Positions 1 through 10,423 of a DNA stretch of 64,000 nucleotides are shown here, one piece after another (the first letter of the stretch is position 1; every line of letters begins with the position of its first letter). Source of the stretch: Brooklawnia propionicigenes (GTDB lineage: Bacteria; Actinomycetota; Actinomycetes; Propionibacteriales; Propionibacteriaceae); contig NZ_AP028056.1 of the NCBI RefSeq assembly GCF_030297015.1, positions 1,560,939-1,624,938 of the forward strand, in the 5' to 3' direction. The position numbers and the translations under genes were made by a program. A model generated the notes under the pieces. It had not been told where the DNA came from and did no database searches. It saw nothing but the letters and a program-made list of their open reading frames with translations.

Positions 1-1855
1 AGCTGTGCGATTGGGATGCGTCCCCGAACTCGGCGGTGCCGGTCTTCGCGCCTTCCAGGATGCCGATCATCTGCATCGCGGTACCGCGGGAGACCACCTG
101 CTGCATGAGGTCGCGCAGCTTGGCGGCCTCGTCGGTGGTCAGCGGCTGCGCGGTCGAGGTGGGCTGCTGGGTCTCGATGAGGTAGGGAATGGTGGTGTGT
201 CCGTTGGCCACCGACGCCGCCTCGGCGGCCAACGCCAGCGGCGACATCAGCACCTGGCCCTGCCCGATCATCCCGGCGGCATGCTCCACCGGATCATCGA
301 CCATGGGCACCGAGCCGTAGAACGCCCCGAAGCCGGTGTCGTAGTCGACGCCCAGCCCGAGGCTGGCGGCCGCACTCGTGAACTCCTGGCTGGAGATCTG
401 CGTGGACGCGTTGAGGAAGGCGGTATTGCAGGACGCGGCCACCGCCGTGCTGAGCGGCACCATGCCCATCAACGAGGTGGGGTACGCCGGGTGATTGGAG
501 AAGACTCGCCCGTTGATGGTGGCCGTTGGCGAGCAGTTGACCAGCGAATCGGGCGTATAGCCCTGCCGGATCAGCGCCAGCGAGGTGGACAGCTTCATCG
601 TCGAGCCCGGCGGATAGCCACCGGTCGTCGAGAACGACTGGACGCCCGCGGCAGGTGAATCGGCGGCGGCCAGCACTCCGCCGGTCGCCCTGTCGAGGAC
701 GACCAACATCACCAGGTTGTCGGTGTGGGGCGCCACGATGGCCTCAGCCTTGCGTTGCAGGTCGATGTCCATCGTCAGCTGCAGTGAGGTGCCGTTGACG
801 GGTGCGACCGAGAAGAGCAGCTTGTTGGTGATCGCCGGGCCGGTCGGGCTGGGGGTAGCGCCGGGGCTGCTGGACGCTGTCGACGGCGTCCCCTCAGCTT
901 GCGGCGGGAGCTTCTCCAATTGGCTTTGGCTACGGGCGATGATGCTGATGGCGTGGCCGGGCAGGCCGCGCAGCTCGGTATCGTGCAGTTGCTGCAAGCC
1001 GGACTGACCGACGATGTCGCCCTCGATGATCTGGCCGTCGCCGGCGGCGATGTCTTCGGCGGTGGCTTCACCGGCGGTGCCCAGGATGCCGCGCGCGAAG
1101 GTGCTGGACGGCGCCAGCGGCAGTGTCGTGCCGAGTGCCACCGCGCCCGCGATGGTGTCGATCTGTGCCGGCACCTGGCCCTCACGGACCGTGATCGCCA
1201 GCACGAACGCCTGCGGCCCGGAGGCCGCGACCTGCTGCGCGTAGGAGTCGGCGTCGATGTCCATCAGCTGGGCCAGCGCCCGGGCCGATGATTCCCACTG
1301 GGATTCGTCGGCCTTGGTCTTGTCGATGCCGACCTTGTAGACCGGCCGGTCCTCGACGATGGCCATGCCCGAAGCGCCGATGATGGAGCCGCGGCGAGGC
1401 GTGGTGCGCTCGTCGTAGAGCCGGGTCGTCTCGGTGAGTTCGGGGTGCACGACGCTCGGCGCCCAATCGACCTGCCAGTGATCCTCGGCGTAGGTCAGCT
1501 GAGCCGTGGAGGTGAATGCCCATTGGCCTTGGGTGAAGACGTAGCGCTGGCTGAGTTGGACGGTGGCCTCGGTTCCGGAGTCGGCATAGTCGACCGATGT
1601 CACCTCGACCTCGGGAAGCAGCCCGTCGAGGGCGCCGGTCGCCTGCTGATAGTCGAGAACCGCACGGTCGTGGTCAACGAGGGGCAGATCATCGATGGAG
1701 CCGTTCGCCAGGGCGGCAGCGAGCCGGCCGGCGGCGTCCTCACCTCCCGGTGACGGCTGGGGTTTGAACAGCCCGACACTGCATCCGGTCAACACCATCG
1801 CGAGGGCGAGGATCATGATCAGCCGTCGAGGCCTGTTCTGGTTCGGTCGCCGCAT
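1..1855 (-). CDS. Penicillin-binding lipoprotein (PBP-lipo type), C-terminus beyond the left edge
   Basis: Class B transpeptidase that cross-links peptidoglycan on the outer membrane face. Translation from the ATG at 1855 starts with a charged N-terminus, a hydrophobic stretch and a lipobox (VLTGC, Cys about residue 25), so it should be a lipoprotein. A MecA_N/NTF2-like domain (about 35-150) is followed by the dimerisation domain (about 155-340) and the transpeptidase domain. The three catalytic motifs are visible: STMK (Ser about 419), SCN, and KTGT close to the window edge. Architecture and lipobox match mycobacterial PBP-lipo (Rv2864c). The gene reads out of the window at base 1, so the last residues are not seen. 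Divergent from the hydrolase at 2031. Confidence 0.93.
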   Translation of the reverse strand, partial: MRRPNQNRPRRLIMILALAMVLTGCSVGLFKPQPSPGGEDAAGRLAAALANGSIDDLPLVDHDRAVLDYQQATGALDGLLPEVEVTSVDYADSGTEATVQLSQRYVFTQGQWAFTSTAQLTYAEDHWQVDWAPSVVHPELTETTRLYDERTTPRRGSIIGASGMAIVEDRPVYKVGIDKTKADESQWESSARALAQLMDIDADSYAQQVAASGPQAFVLAITVREGQVPAQIDTIAGAVALGTTLPLAPSSTFARGILGTAGEATAEDIAAGDGQIIEGDIVGQSGLQQLHDTELRGLPGHAISIIARSQSQLEKLPPQAEGTPSTASSSPGATPSPTGPAITNKLLFSVAPVNGTSLQLTMDIDLQRKAEAIVAPHTDNLVMLVVLDRATGGVLAAADSPAAGVQSFSTTGGYPPGSTMKLSTSLALIRQGYTPDSLVNCSPTATINGRVFSNHPAYPTSLMGMVPLSTAVAASCNTAFLNASTQISSQEFTSAAASLGLGVDYDTGFGAFYGSVPMVDDPVEHAAGMIGQGQVLMSPLALAAEAASVANGHTTIPYLIETQQPTSTAQPLTTDEAAKLRDLMQQVVSRGTAMQMIGILEGAKTGTAEFGDASQSHS

Positions 1856-1890
1856 GCCCCGAGCCTAGAGCGTGTCTCGGAACAGTCCCG

Positions 1891-1958
1891 TTCCCGCGCC
1901 CACTATCTGAAGATGCGCCCGATATATCGGGCGCATCTTCAGATTTGGAGCGCGGGAA
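1891..1958. repeat. Nested palindrome between divergent genes
   Basis: Bases 1905-1944 are a perfect 40-bp palindrome (ATCTGAAGATGCGCCCGATA and its complement). Outside a 5-base mostly unpaired step on each side (1900-1904 and 1945-1949, with only 1901/1948 complementary), a further 9-bp arm (1891-1899 TTCCCGCGC, 1950-1958 GCGCGGGAA) shares the same centre, giving a 68-bp symmetric element. It lies in the 175-bp gap between the divergently transcribed PBP and alpha/beta-hydrolase genes. That position suits an operator, a structured leader or a small mobile repeat better than a terminator. The symmetry is seen directly; the function is unknown. Confidence 0.85.
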
Positions 1959-2030
1959 GTTCGGGAGCGCGGGGGCGCGGGCTCTGTGACACAATCGTGA
2001 TCAAGCGAGTCGGATCCAAGGAGGTAGTCC

Positions 2031-2873
2031 ATGCCAATCGTGACGACCAGCGGAAGCCATGCCACGGAGATCTACTACCGGGACTCCAAGGGTCCGGGCA
2101 GGCCGATTGTTTTCATTCACGGCTGGCCGGCCTCCGAGGCTTCCTGGAATCGGGTGACCCCTGCCCTGCAGGAGGCGGGTTACCGCATCATCGCCTATGA
2201 TCGCCGCGGTTTCGGGCGCTCCGGCAAACCGGGATCGGGCTTTGACTACGACACTTTCGCCTCGGACCTGGATCAACTGCTCACCCGGCTCGATGTGGTC
2301 GACGCAGTGCTGGTCGGTTTCTCGATGGGTGGCGGCGAAGTGGCGCGCTACATCGCGAACCACGGCACCTCGCGGGTCACCGCCGCCTGCTTCGTCGGCG
2401 CGATCACCCCTTGTCTTGACGCGACGCTGGCCGATAACCCGGATGGCGCCTTCACCCCGGACGCCGCCGCCGAGATGCAGTCCGGTCTACTGGCCGATCC
2501 CGTCGACTTCCTCACCGGGTTCTTGACCAACTTCTACTCGATTCCCACCGCCGACGGCGGGACCCGTCTGGTGGTGTCCGAGCAGCAGATCGACGCCTCG
2601 ATCGGCATCGCCCAGCAGGCCAACGTCAATGCGCTGGCCGCCTGCATCCCCTTGTGGCTGACCGATTTCCGGGCCGATCTCGCCAAGCTCGACATTCCGA
2701 CCCTGGTCATCCACGGCGAGGGCGACCAGATCGTGCCGTTCGCAGCAAGCGGTGCCCGCATGCCGCAATTCGTCAAGCAGGCGGTTCTCCGGCCGCTCGC
2801 CTTCGGGCCGCACGGTCTGCTCGCTTCTCATCCGGACGACGTCTCGTCCGCCCTGCTGGAGTTCCTGGCCTGA
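2031..2873 (+). CDS. Alpha/beta hydrolase, non-haem chloroperoxidase/arylesterase-like
   Basis: A 280-residue single-domain alpha/beta hydrolase. Visible features are the oxyanion motif HGWP (30-33), the nucleophile elbow GFSMGG (Ser98), an acid loop HGEGDQIVP and the catalytic His in FGPHGLL near the C-terminus. This pattern is typical of the cofactor-free haloperoxidase/arylesterase group, whose physiological substrates are usually unknown ester or acyl compounds. There is no signal peptide, so it is probably cytosolic. An excellent ribosome-binding site (AAGGAGG, 2019-2025) fixes the ATG at 2031. It is monocistronic, and its promoter region contains the palindrome centred on 1924. Confidence 0.88.
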   Translation: MPIVTTSGSHATEIYYRDSKGPGRPIVFIHGWPASEASWNRVTPALQEAGYRIIAYDRRGFGRSGKPGSGFDYDTFASDLDQLLTRLDVVDAVLVGFSMGGGEVARYIANHGTSRVTAACFVGAITPCLDATLADNPDGAFTPDAAAEMQSGLLADPVDFLTGFLTNFYSIPTADGGTRLVVSEQQIDASIGIAQQANVNALAACIPLWLTDFRADLAKLDIPTLVIHGEGDQIVPFAASGARMPQFVKQAVLRPLAFGPHGLLASHPDDVSSALLEFLA

Positions 2874-2964
2874 CCTCCCCTGCGCAACGGCTGCCGGAAG
2901 CAGTGCCAGCTACCGGGTGCCGCGGCTGATGTCGCGTCTGGCAGCCGCTGAGCGGGAGCGATGG

Positions 2965-4029
2965 TCAGCTGTTGGACGAGGCGGCCCAGCGGTTGATGCC
3001 CGCGTCCACCGCGTAGCTGTCGAGCTCGGCGAGCTCGTCGTCGGCGAAGGTCAGGTTCTGCAGTGCGCCCAGCGAGGTCTCCAGCTGCTTCACACTGGAC
3101 GCCCCGATCAGTGCCGAAGTGACCCGCTGATCGCGCAGCACCCAGGCGATCGCCAGCTGGGCCAGCGACTGGCCGCGCCGCTGCGCGATGGCATTGAGCG
3201 AACGCAGCCGCGACACGAGTTGATCGGTCAGCGTGTCGGACGGCAGCGAGCCACCACGGGCGGCCCGCGAGTCGGTGGGCACGCCACCCAGATAGCGATC
3301 GGTCAGCAGGCCCTGGGCCAAGGCGCTGAAGGCGATGATGCCCATGCCCTGGTTCGATGCCTGCTCGATCAGCGTTCCGTCCGACGGCGAGGGCTGCTCG
3401 ATCCAGCGGTTGATCATCGAGTAGCTGGGCTGATGGATGAGCAGTGGCGTGCCGAGCTCGCGGGCGATCTCGGCCGCCTGGCGGGTGCGTTCGGCCGAGT
3501 AGCTGCTGATGCCCACGTACAGCGCCCTGCCCGAGCGGACGGCGTGGTCGAGCGCGGAAATGGTCTCCTCGAGCGGGGTCTGCGGATCGAAGCGATGCGA
3601 GTAGAAGATGTCGACATAGTCGAGACCAAGACGGCGCAGCGACTGATCAAGCGACGAGAGCACATACTTGCGTCCACCACCGCCCGCCCCGTACGGACCG
3701 GCCCACATGTCGTATCCGGCCTTGGTCGAGATCACCAGTTCGTCGCGGTAGGGGGCCAGATCCGTGCGCAACAGCTCGCCGAAGTTGATTTCCGCCTGGC
3801 CGGGTGGCGGCCCGTAGTTGTTGGCGAGGTCGAAGTGCGTGATGCCGGCGTCGAAGGCGGCGCGCACGATCTCGCGCTGGGTTCCGGCCGGATGAAGGTC
3901 GCCGAAGTTCTGCCACAGCCCCAGCGAGATGGCTGGCAGCAGAAGCCCCGAGCGCCCGCAGCGGCGATAGATCATGGACCCGTCATAGCGGGCCGGGTCT
4001 GCCTGGTAGGCGATTCCGTCAGTGAGCAT
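2965..4029 (-). CDS. yghZ: Aldo/keto reductase, YghZ/Gpr family (L-glyceraldehyde 3-phosphate reductase-like)
   Basis: A cytosolic NADPH-dependent aldo-keto reductase of 354 residues. It follows E. coli YghZ closely over its whole length: YRRCGRSGLLLPAISLGLW at the start, then THFDLANNYGPPPG, STKAGYDMW and FYSHRFDP. The catalytic tetrad reads Asp67, Tyr72, Lys103, His145. YghZ detoxifies methylglyoxal and reduces L-glyceraldehyde 3-phosphate; the same role is inferred here. The C-terminus RWAASSNS resembles the family. Single gene, tail to tail with the hydrolase at 2031, with about 90 bp between them and no obvious hairpin. Confidence 0.9.
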   Translation of the reverse strand: MLTDGIAYQADPARYDGSMIYRRCGRSGLLLPAISLGLWQNFGDLHPAGTQREIVRAAFDAGITHFDLANNYGPPPGQAEINFGELLRTDLAPYRDELVISTKAGYDMWAGPYGAGGGGRKYVLSSLDQSLRRLGLDYVDIFYSHRFDPQTPLEETISALDHAVRSGRALYVGISSYSAERTRQAAEIARELGTPLLIHQPSYSMINRWIEQPSPSDGTLIEQASNQGMGIIAFSALAQGLLTDRYLGGVPTDSRAARGGSLPSDTLTDQLVSRLRSLNAIAQRRGQSLAQLAIAWVLRDQRVTSALIGASSVKQLETSLGALQNLTFADDELAELDSYAVDAGINRWAASSNS

Positions 4030-4098
4030 GTCACCATTGTGGCGGAGACCTGAAACCGCGACGCCGAGCCCATCGGCGCAGCGCCCACGATCAGCCGA

Positions 4099-5304
4099 TC
4101 ACAAGGCGCTTTGCAGCTGCCAATCCTCCCAGCTGTAGGTCCAGCAGCCGATCGTCTGATAGGCCTGCACCGGGAAGGTGCTGCCGACGAATTCTGCCGG
4201 ATCGCCGATCAGGGTGAAGTTGAACAGCCACTGGGCGTTGGCATCGCTCATACCGGTGCAGCCGTGGCTGACGTTCTGGTAGCCGTGCGCGTAGTCCGCC
4301 CAGGGTGCTGCGTGGAAGTACTCACCCGACCAGGTGATCCGCTGCGCGAAATATACGTTGAGCTTGTAGCCCTCCGGAGACTCGTTGTTCACCCCGAAGG
4401 TTTCCGAGTCCATCACGACAGGGCTCTGCTTGTCCATGATGACCTTGGTACCGGTCATCGTTTCCATCCCGGGCTTGCCGCAGCTCACCGGAATGGTGTT
4501 GACGACTGCACCGTTCTGGTAGCAGGTCAGCGCGTGATTGTCGATATCGGTGTACATGACGCGCAGATCGCCGTAGACGTAGTCGGCTTGCGAATCGGCA
4601 AGAATCCAGGTGTCTCCGGCGGGCAGCCCGCCGGCCTTCACCTCGACGTGCGCCGTCGAACCCGCCTGCCAGTACTCCTTCGGACGCCAGTACAGCGTGG
4701 TGCCGTCGACCCAGCCGAAGGAGCCCTCCTGCACCGGGCTGGTCACCACGGACGCCGTCTTCTCGATGGCCGCGCGCTGGTCGTCGTTGACGGGCATGTC
4801 GAAACGCACCCAGATCGGCATGCCGTTGCCGATCACCGTTCCATCGGCGTAGCGGAAATCCACCTCGATGACCAGGTTCGGATTGACGGTGCTGATGGCT
4901 GCCGTCGAGACCTGTTCACGCTTCTTCGAATCCTGGGCGGTGACCTCGGCCGAGTAGGTCGCTCGCGGCAGCAGGGTGCCACGATCGGGCGTCCACTGGC
5001 TGCCCGCCACCTTGCCGGGGATCTCGGCGCCGGACGCATCGGTCACCTTCACCGACGAAATCGTGCCGTTCTCAACGGAGATGTCCAGCGGTTCGTTCGG
5101 CCACATGGCGTCCAGACCATGGGCAGAGCTGACAGTGATGACCGCCTCGCTGTTGCCGTTAGCGGTCGGCTGCGCGTCCTGAGGCGCCGAGGGGCTGTCC
5201 GAACCCGAAGAACCGCCGACACCGTCGGCACATCCGGCGAGGGTGAGGCCCGCCGCACCCACCAGCGCGGTCCGGCGAGTCAGCTGAAGCGGGGATGCTG
5301 TCAT
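4099..5304 (-). CDS. L,D-transpeptidase lipoprotein (LdtMt2-like)
   Basis: Makes 3-3 cross-links in peptidoglycan using a catalytic cysteine. The N-terminus has twin arginines, a hydrophobic core and a lipobox (LTLAGC). Two Ig-like domains follow (about 50-250) and then a YkuD domain with HGYQNVSHGCTGMSDAN, catalytic Cys about residue 348. The usual Arg after the Cys-X pair is absent, as in mycobacterial Ldts. The length (401 residues) and order match LdtMt2. The start at 5304 is preferred over the ATG at 5328 because GGAGG (5309-5313, read on the minus strand) precedes it. Divergent from acyP. With the PBP at the left edge, the first 5 kb carries both classes of cross-linking enzyme. Confidence 0.92.
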   Translation of the reverse strand: MTASPLQLTRRTALVGAAGLTLAGCADGVGGSSGSDSPSAPQDAQPTANGNSEAVITVSSAHGLDAMWPNEPLDISVENGTISSVKVTDASGAEIPGKVAGSQWTPDRGTLLPRATYSAEVTAQDSKKREQVSTAAISTVNPNLVIEVDFRYADGTVIGNGMPIWVRFDMPVNDDQRAAIEKTASVVTSPVQEGSFGWVDGTTLYWRPKEYWQAGSTAHVEVKAGGLPAGDTWILADSQADYVYGDLRVMYTDIDNHALTCYQNGAVVNTIPVSCGKPGMETMTGTKVIMDKQSPVVMDSETFGVNNESPEGYKLNVYFAQRITWSGEYFHAAPWADYAHGYQNVSHGCTGMSDANAQWLFNFTLIGDPAEFVGSTFPVQAYQTIGCWTYSWEDWQLQSAL

Positions 5305-5390
5305 GGAACCTCCAAACGTCGTTGCCATTTTAGGTCATCGTTGGTAAGAGCCTTGTAGTCAGACCACGATGGGGTTGTCATCATGGATGC

Positions 5391-6652
<1,262 letters not shown>

Positions 6653-6738
6653 CCGGGCCACCTGTGAGCCGCGTGCTAGCCTAGTGTGGACGTTGCCGCG
6701 TCCGGGAAGCATCAAAACCCCCGGTGGAAGGTCTGCCC

Positions 6739-7698
6739 ATGCTGTTGTCTGTCGTGGTGCCGTGCCACAACGAAGAGTCGGTGCTCGACGCGCTGGTCGC
6801 AGAGGTCTTCAAGGCTATCGACGCCCCCGATGTCGAACTCGAGCTGGTCCTGGTCAACGACGGAAGCCGTGACCGCACGCTGGAGCTGATGCAGGAGCAC
6901 AACGAACGCGATTCACGAGTCAAGTACGTCAGCTTCAGCCGCAACTTCGGTAAGGAAGCCGCGATGCACGCGGGCCTGACCTATGCGAAGGGCGATGCGG
7001 TCGTCATCATGGACGCCGACTTGCAGCATCCACCCAAGCTGGTCAACGAGATGATCGAGCACTACCGCGAGGGGTACGACCAGGTCGTGGCGCGCCGCAC
7101 CCGTGACGGTGATCCGGCCTTCCGTACCGCCTTGTCGAGGCTGTATTACCGGTTGGTCAACAAGCTGGTCGACGTGCCGATGGAAGACGGCGTCGGCGAT
7201 TTCCGGCTGCTGTCCCGCCGGGCCGTGGACGCGCTGCTGGCGATGCGGGAGAGCAACCGCTTCTCCAAGGGGCTGTTCTCCTGGGTCGGTTTCCCTCGCT
7301 ACACGATCGACTACAAGAATCAGGAGCGCTACGGCGGCGGCGCCTCCCGCTGGTCGATGGGTCGCCTGCTGAACTACGGCATTGACGGCATCATGTCGTT
7401 CAACAACGCTCCACTGCGGCTGGCCATCTATCTAGGTTTGGTGCTTACCGGACTCTCGTTCGTCTACGTGATCTACTTGACCATTGCCGCGGTCGTTGCT
7501 GGCGTGCAAACCCCGGGATACATCACCACGATTGCTGCGGTTAGCCTGTTCGGGGGAATTCAGCTGATCGTACTCGGCGTACTTGGTGAGTACGTCGGCC
7601 GTATCTACTACGAAGTGAAGGGGCGCCCGCCGTTTATCGTGGCCGAACACGGCGGTGTGGAGTTGCCTGCTGGACATCCCGGGGAGTTGACGCATTGA
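6739..7698 (+). CDS. GtrB-like polyprenyl-phosphate glycosyltransferase (GT2)
   Basis: Transfers a sugar from a nucleotide donor to a polyprenyl phosphate on the inner membrane face. The GT-A fold starts with SVVVPCHNEESVLDALV; VNDGSRDRT, the DXD-type MDADLQHPP, and the two C-terminal membrane helices (about 225-255 and 262-285) ending at YEVKGRPPFIV are the hallmarks of GtrB/DPMS-like enzymes. The start at 6739 is chosen over the upstream GTG at 6724 because GGAAGG (6726-6731) sits seven bases before it. The length is 319 residues. It lies upstream of a large polytopic protein and a GtrA homologue, forming a probable three-part glycosylation set. Confidence 0.9.
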   Translation: MLLSVVVPCHNEESVLDALVAEVFKAIDAPDVELELVLVNDGSRDRTLELMQEHNERDSRVKYVSFSRNFGKEAAMHAGLTYAKGDAVVIMDADLQHPPKLVNEMIEHYREGYDQVVARRTRDGDPAFRTALSRLYYRLVNKLVDVPMEDGVGDFRLLSRRAVDALLAMRESNRFSKGLFSWVGFPRYTIDYKNQERYGGGASRWSMGRLLNYGIDGIMSFNNAPLRLAIYLGLVLTGLSFVYVIYLTIAAVVAGVQTPGYITTIAAVSLFGGIQLIVLGVLGEYVGRIYYEVKGRPPFIVAEHGGVELPAGHPGELTH

Positions 7699-7735
7699 GG
7701 CTGAGGTTGTTGAGAATGGGGCAGGTGTCTGTGTC

Positions 7736-9916
7736 GTGAGTGGCCGACGTTTCTTGCGGCAGCAGCATAGTTGGTTGGCGCCGCTTGTAGTGGTTGTTGC
7801 GGTGATGATTGGGTCAACAGCGGTCTACTTGCGCACGAACTACTTCTATTATTGGGATGACTCTGCGTCGGCATTCTTGCCGACCTGGTATGCGGTGGGC
7901 CAAGATCTGTGGTCTGGTACGTGGCCGACCATGCGTCCGGATATTTGGACAGGTGGGAACTGGTCTGCCGAGGCTCAGTTCGGCTTGTGGAATCCAGTCA
8001 ACCTAGTGATGATGATGGTCGTGGCCAAGCTTCCCGACTTGGCTGTGGCTGCCTTCGTGGTAAAGGCTTTCTGGCAAGTCATGCTGGCGATGGGCGCATT
8101 CCTGCTTGCGCGGGAGTATGGTGCCAAGGAATGGCTAGCGGCTGCGGTCGCCATCGCGCTGCCCTTCGCTGGGTTTACGCTCTATTTCGACACAGCCACC
8201 TGGATCGCGAGCTTGCTCGCAACAGTGTGGACCGCGTGGTTTTGGTGGGCTGCCCGTCGTGTCTTGAACGGACGGTTTAACCCTTTTGTGGGCTTCGTCT
8301 TCGGCTACTTGTTGATCACCAATGGCAGCCCCTATGGCGCGCTGTCGGCGGTCATCGTGTTGATCGGCCTCGCGTTCGAGGCCTTGTTGTACAGGCAGTA
8401 CAGAGCGCTTTGGAAGCTGGTGTTGATGGGGGGGCTGGTGGGCGCCTGCGCTTTGGTGGCCTACTTGCCGTTGGTGCTCAGCTCCGGAGTGGGCTGGCGC
8501 GACAGCCAAGGCATCATAAACAATGGTGTCCTGTCACCGGACACCTTGATGCTGATGGCGACCTCTACTTCGAGCATGCTACCGAACATCGTGTGGAGCT
8601 ACCAAGGCACATCCGTACCGAGTCTCTATTCGGCGTGGTTTTTGTTGCCAATCCTGCCGTGGCTTAGTTGGTCGACATTCCGACTCAAAGCGAAGCAGAT
8701 GGGCGGATTGTGGCTTGTTTTCGGCATCTACCTGCTACTGGTTCTGGGTCCTTCTCAAATCTGGCTCTTCCGATGGCCGGTCCGGCTGTTGGAATATCTG
8801 TGGCTGGCGCTCTTTGTCATCATTGCTGTGGTGCTGTCAGAAGGTGTGCGAACGAGTGCTTGGAAGCTTCGGGCCTCGGGAAGCATGCTAATCGCCGTTG
8901 TCGGGACCATCATCGCGCTCCTGATGAGACATGATTTGCTGCAGCGCCATCTTGTCGCCCTGATCGTACAAGTCACATTGATCGGCTTGATGGTCGTTGT
9001 CATGTTAAAGCTGGAGCGCCTTTTGCCTGCAGTGATGATAGGTGGGACGCTGCTCACCCTCGGGCTCCAAATCACTTGGGTTCCGTTCAATGCCGACCTC
9101 ACACAGTGGCACGCCCCGTCCAGCTCTGCTATCCGGGCTGACTACCGTGAGAACGTTCGAGGTCCTGTTCTGCAGATCGCAGAAATGGACCTCATTCCCC
9201 CAGACACCCTTGATGAAGCGGGTCGATGGTTGCTGTTCGGCACCACGCCGGCTGCTTCCGGGGTTGAGAGCACCGCCAGCTATACCGGGCTGGGCTTCAA
9301 CGAGTTTATGGAAGCCTTGTGCTTGAAGTATCAGGGGTCCACCTGCCCTGCGGCTCTTGATACTGCTTTTTCGCCCGTGGCTGATGCAGGTGGAGTTCTT
9401 CTCGTGGATGCACTCGGGATGAACACGGTCGTTGTCCAAAACGAATTGGTTCCGGAGGTTTCACGCTTCGAGCTACCGGCGGGTTGGCGCATGACTGAAT
9501 CCAATGAGTGGGTGACGTTATTTGCGCGCGAGAGTCCAATGGAATGGCCGGATTCACGGCTATCTGTGACTGATGGTGTGTCGGTGACTTCTTCTGCGCC
9601 CGCAACCTATACCAGCGAAGCCTTGACGGTCTCAACTGCCGGAGCCAGCGGTTCCCTGACGTTCGCGCGGCTGGCTTGGCCGGGCTACACGGCTACGGTG
9701 AATGGCACTGAGATACCCGTGATCACAAACTCGGTGGGGCTGGTGCGGCTGGATCTGCCCGCCGGGTTGGTCGATGCTGAGCTGAGCCTCAACTACACAG
9801 TGCCCGGCTATCGGGTAGCTGTGCCGGTGTTGGTGGTTGCTGTCCTCGGAGCGGTTCTGCAAGGGATCGTCGTGGCCCGGGGGTCGCGACCGCGTCGAGT
9901 TGAAGCCAGTGGGTGA
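7736..9916 (+). CDS. Large polytopic membrane protein, YfhO/GT-C-like
   Basis: A 726-residue integral membrane protein with about a dozen hydrophobic segments in the first 440 residues, then a soluble C-terminal domain (about 450-690) and a last helix. Near the N-terminus an acidic extracytoplasmic loop (YYWDDSASAFLPTWYA) resembles the first loop of GT-C glycosyltransferases and YfhO proteins, which use polyprenyl-linked sugars outside the membrane. I infer the transferase of a Gtr-like module, with GtrB before it and GtrA after it. The start is GTG with a weak ribosome-binding site. Third-position GC is visibly lower than in core genes such as pntA, suggesting acquisition. Confidence 0.7.
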   Translation: MSGRRFLRQQHSWLAPLVVVVAVMIGSTAVYLRTNYFYYWDDSASAFLPTWYAVGQDLWSGTWPTMRPDIWTGGNWSAEAQFGLWNPVNLVMMMVVAKLPDLAVAAFVVKAFWQVMLAMGAFLLAREYGAKEWLAAAVAIALPFAGFTLYFDTATWIASLLATVWTAWFWWAARRVLNGRFNPFVGFVFGYLLITNGSPYGALSAVIVLIGLAFEALLYRQYRALWKLVLMGGLVGACALVAYLPLVLSSGVGWRDSQGIINNGVLSPDTLMLMATSTSSMLPNIVWSYQGTSVPSLYSAWFLLPILPWLSWSTFRLKAKQMGGLWLVFGIYLLLVLGPSQIWLFRWPVRLLEYLWLALFVIIAVVLSEGVRTSAWKLRASGSMLIAVVGTIIALLMRHDLLQRHLVALIVQVTLIGLMVVVMLKLERLLPAVMIGGTLLTLGLQITWVPFNADLTQWHAPSSSAIRADYRENVRGPVLQIAEMDLIPPDTLDEAGRWLLFGTTPAASGVESTASYTGLGFNEFMEALCLKYQGSTCPAALDTAFSPVADAGGVLLVDALGMNTVVVQNELVPEVSRFELPAGWRMTESNEWVTLFARESPMEWPDSRLSVTDGVSVTSSAPATYTSEALTVSTAGASGSLTFARLAWPGYTATVNGTEIPVITNSVGLVRLDLPAGLVDAELSLNYTVPGYRVAVPVLVVAVLGAVLQGIVVARGSRPRRVEASG

Positions 9917-9917
9917 G

Positions 9918-10361
9918 ATGAACTCACTGATTGAAAAGGCACCTCCCGTGCTCCGACAAGTTGTTCGTTATGGGCTAGTGGGTGGGTCTGCGTTCCTGCT
10001 CGATTTCGGCATGCTGTGGGCGCTGAGATCGGGTCTAGGTTTGCCCGCTTGGCTGGCTGCGGCGTTTTCGTATATAGTGGCCACCCTCTACAGTTTCACG
10101 CTTCAGAGGAAGTTCACCTTCAGCGCGGACCTCAACGTCGGCAACTCCGCCCTGCGCTACGGCATCTTACTGGTCGTCAATATGGTGCTGACCTCGGCGA
10201 TTGTCGAGGCGTTTGACTATTTCCTAGATCTGTACCTGGTGGGCAAGGTGGTATCCACCGTGGCGATGACGATGTGGAACTTTCCGATCATGAAGTTCTG
10301 GGTGTACCCGCAAAGCAAGGTCTCTGCCGCAGTCAAAGACGCGAGCGAGACTAAGGGCTGA
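9918..10361 (+). CDS. GtrA-family membrane protein
   Basis: A 147-residue protein with four predicted membrane helices: VRYGLVGGSAFLLDFGM, the LGLPAWLAAAFSYIVATL region, YGILLVVNMVLTSAIVEAF and VVSTVAMTMWNFPIMKFWV. GtrA proteins are proposed to flip polyprenyl-phosphate sugars made by GtrB partners. The ATG at 9918 starts one base after the upstream stop (TGA 9914-9916), so it is coupled to the GT-C-like gene. It is the last gene of the run begun by acyP-rmlB; downstream lies insertion-sequence debris. Confidence 0.85.
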   Translation: MNSLIEKAPPVLRQVVRYGLVGGSAFLLDFGMLWALRSGLGLPAWLAAAFSYIVATLYSFTLQRKFTFSADLNVGNSALRYGILLVVNMVLTSAIVEAFDYFLDLYLVGKVVSTVAMTMWNFPIMKFWVYPQSKVSAAVKDASETKG

Positions 10362-10423
10362 GGTCCCCTCGTCTAGCCTCGCGCTTTCATTGGGGTGAGG
10401 GCTGAAGGCGAGTCGTAGACGGA

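Noticed and set aside
2752-4053. 433-codon plus-strand frame opposite the aldo-keto reductase
   Set aside because: The minus strand matches YghZ end to end; the plus frame overlaps the hydrolase and has no recognisable domain.
4111-5358. 415-codon plus-strand frame opposite the L,D-transpeptidase
   Set aside because: The opposite strand has lipobox, Ig-like and YkuD motifs; the plus frame is His/Arg/Gly-rich shadow sequence.
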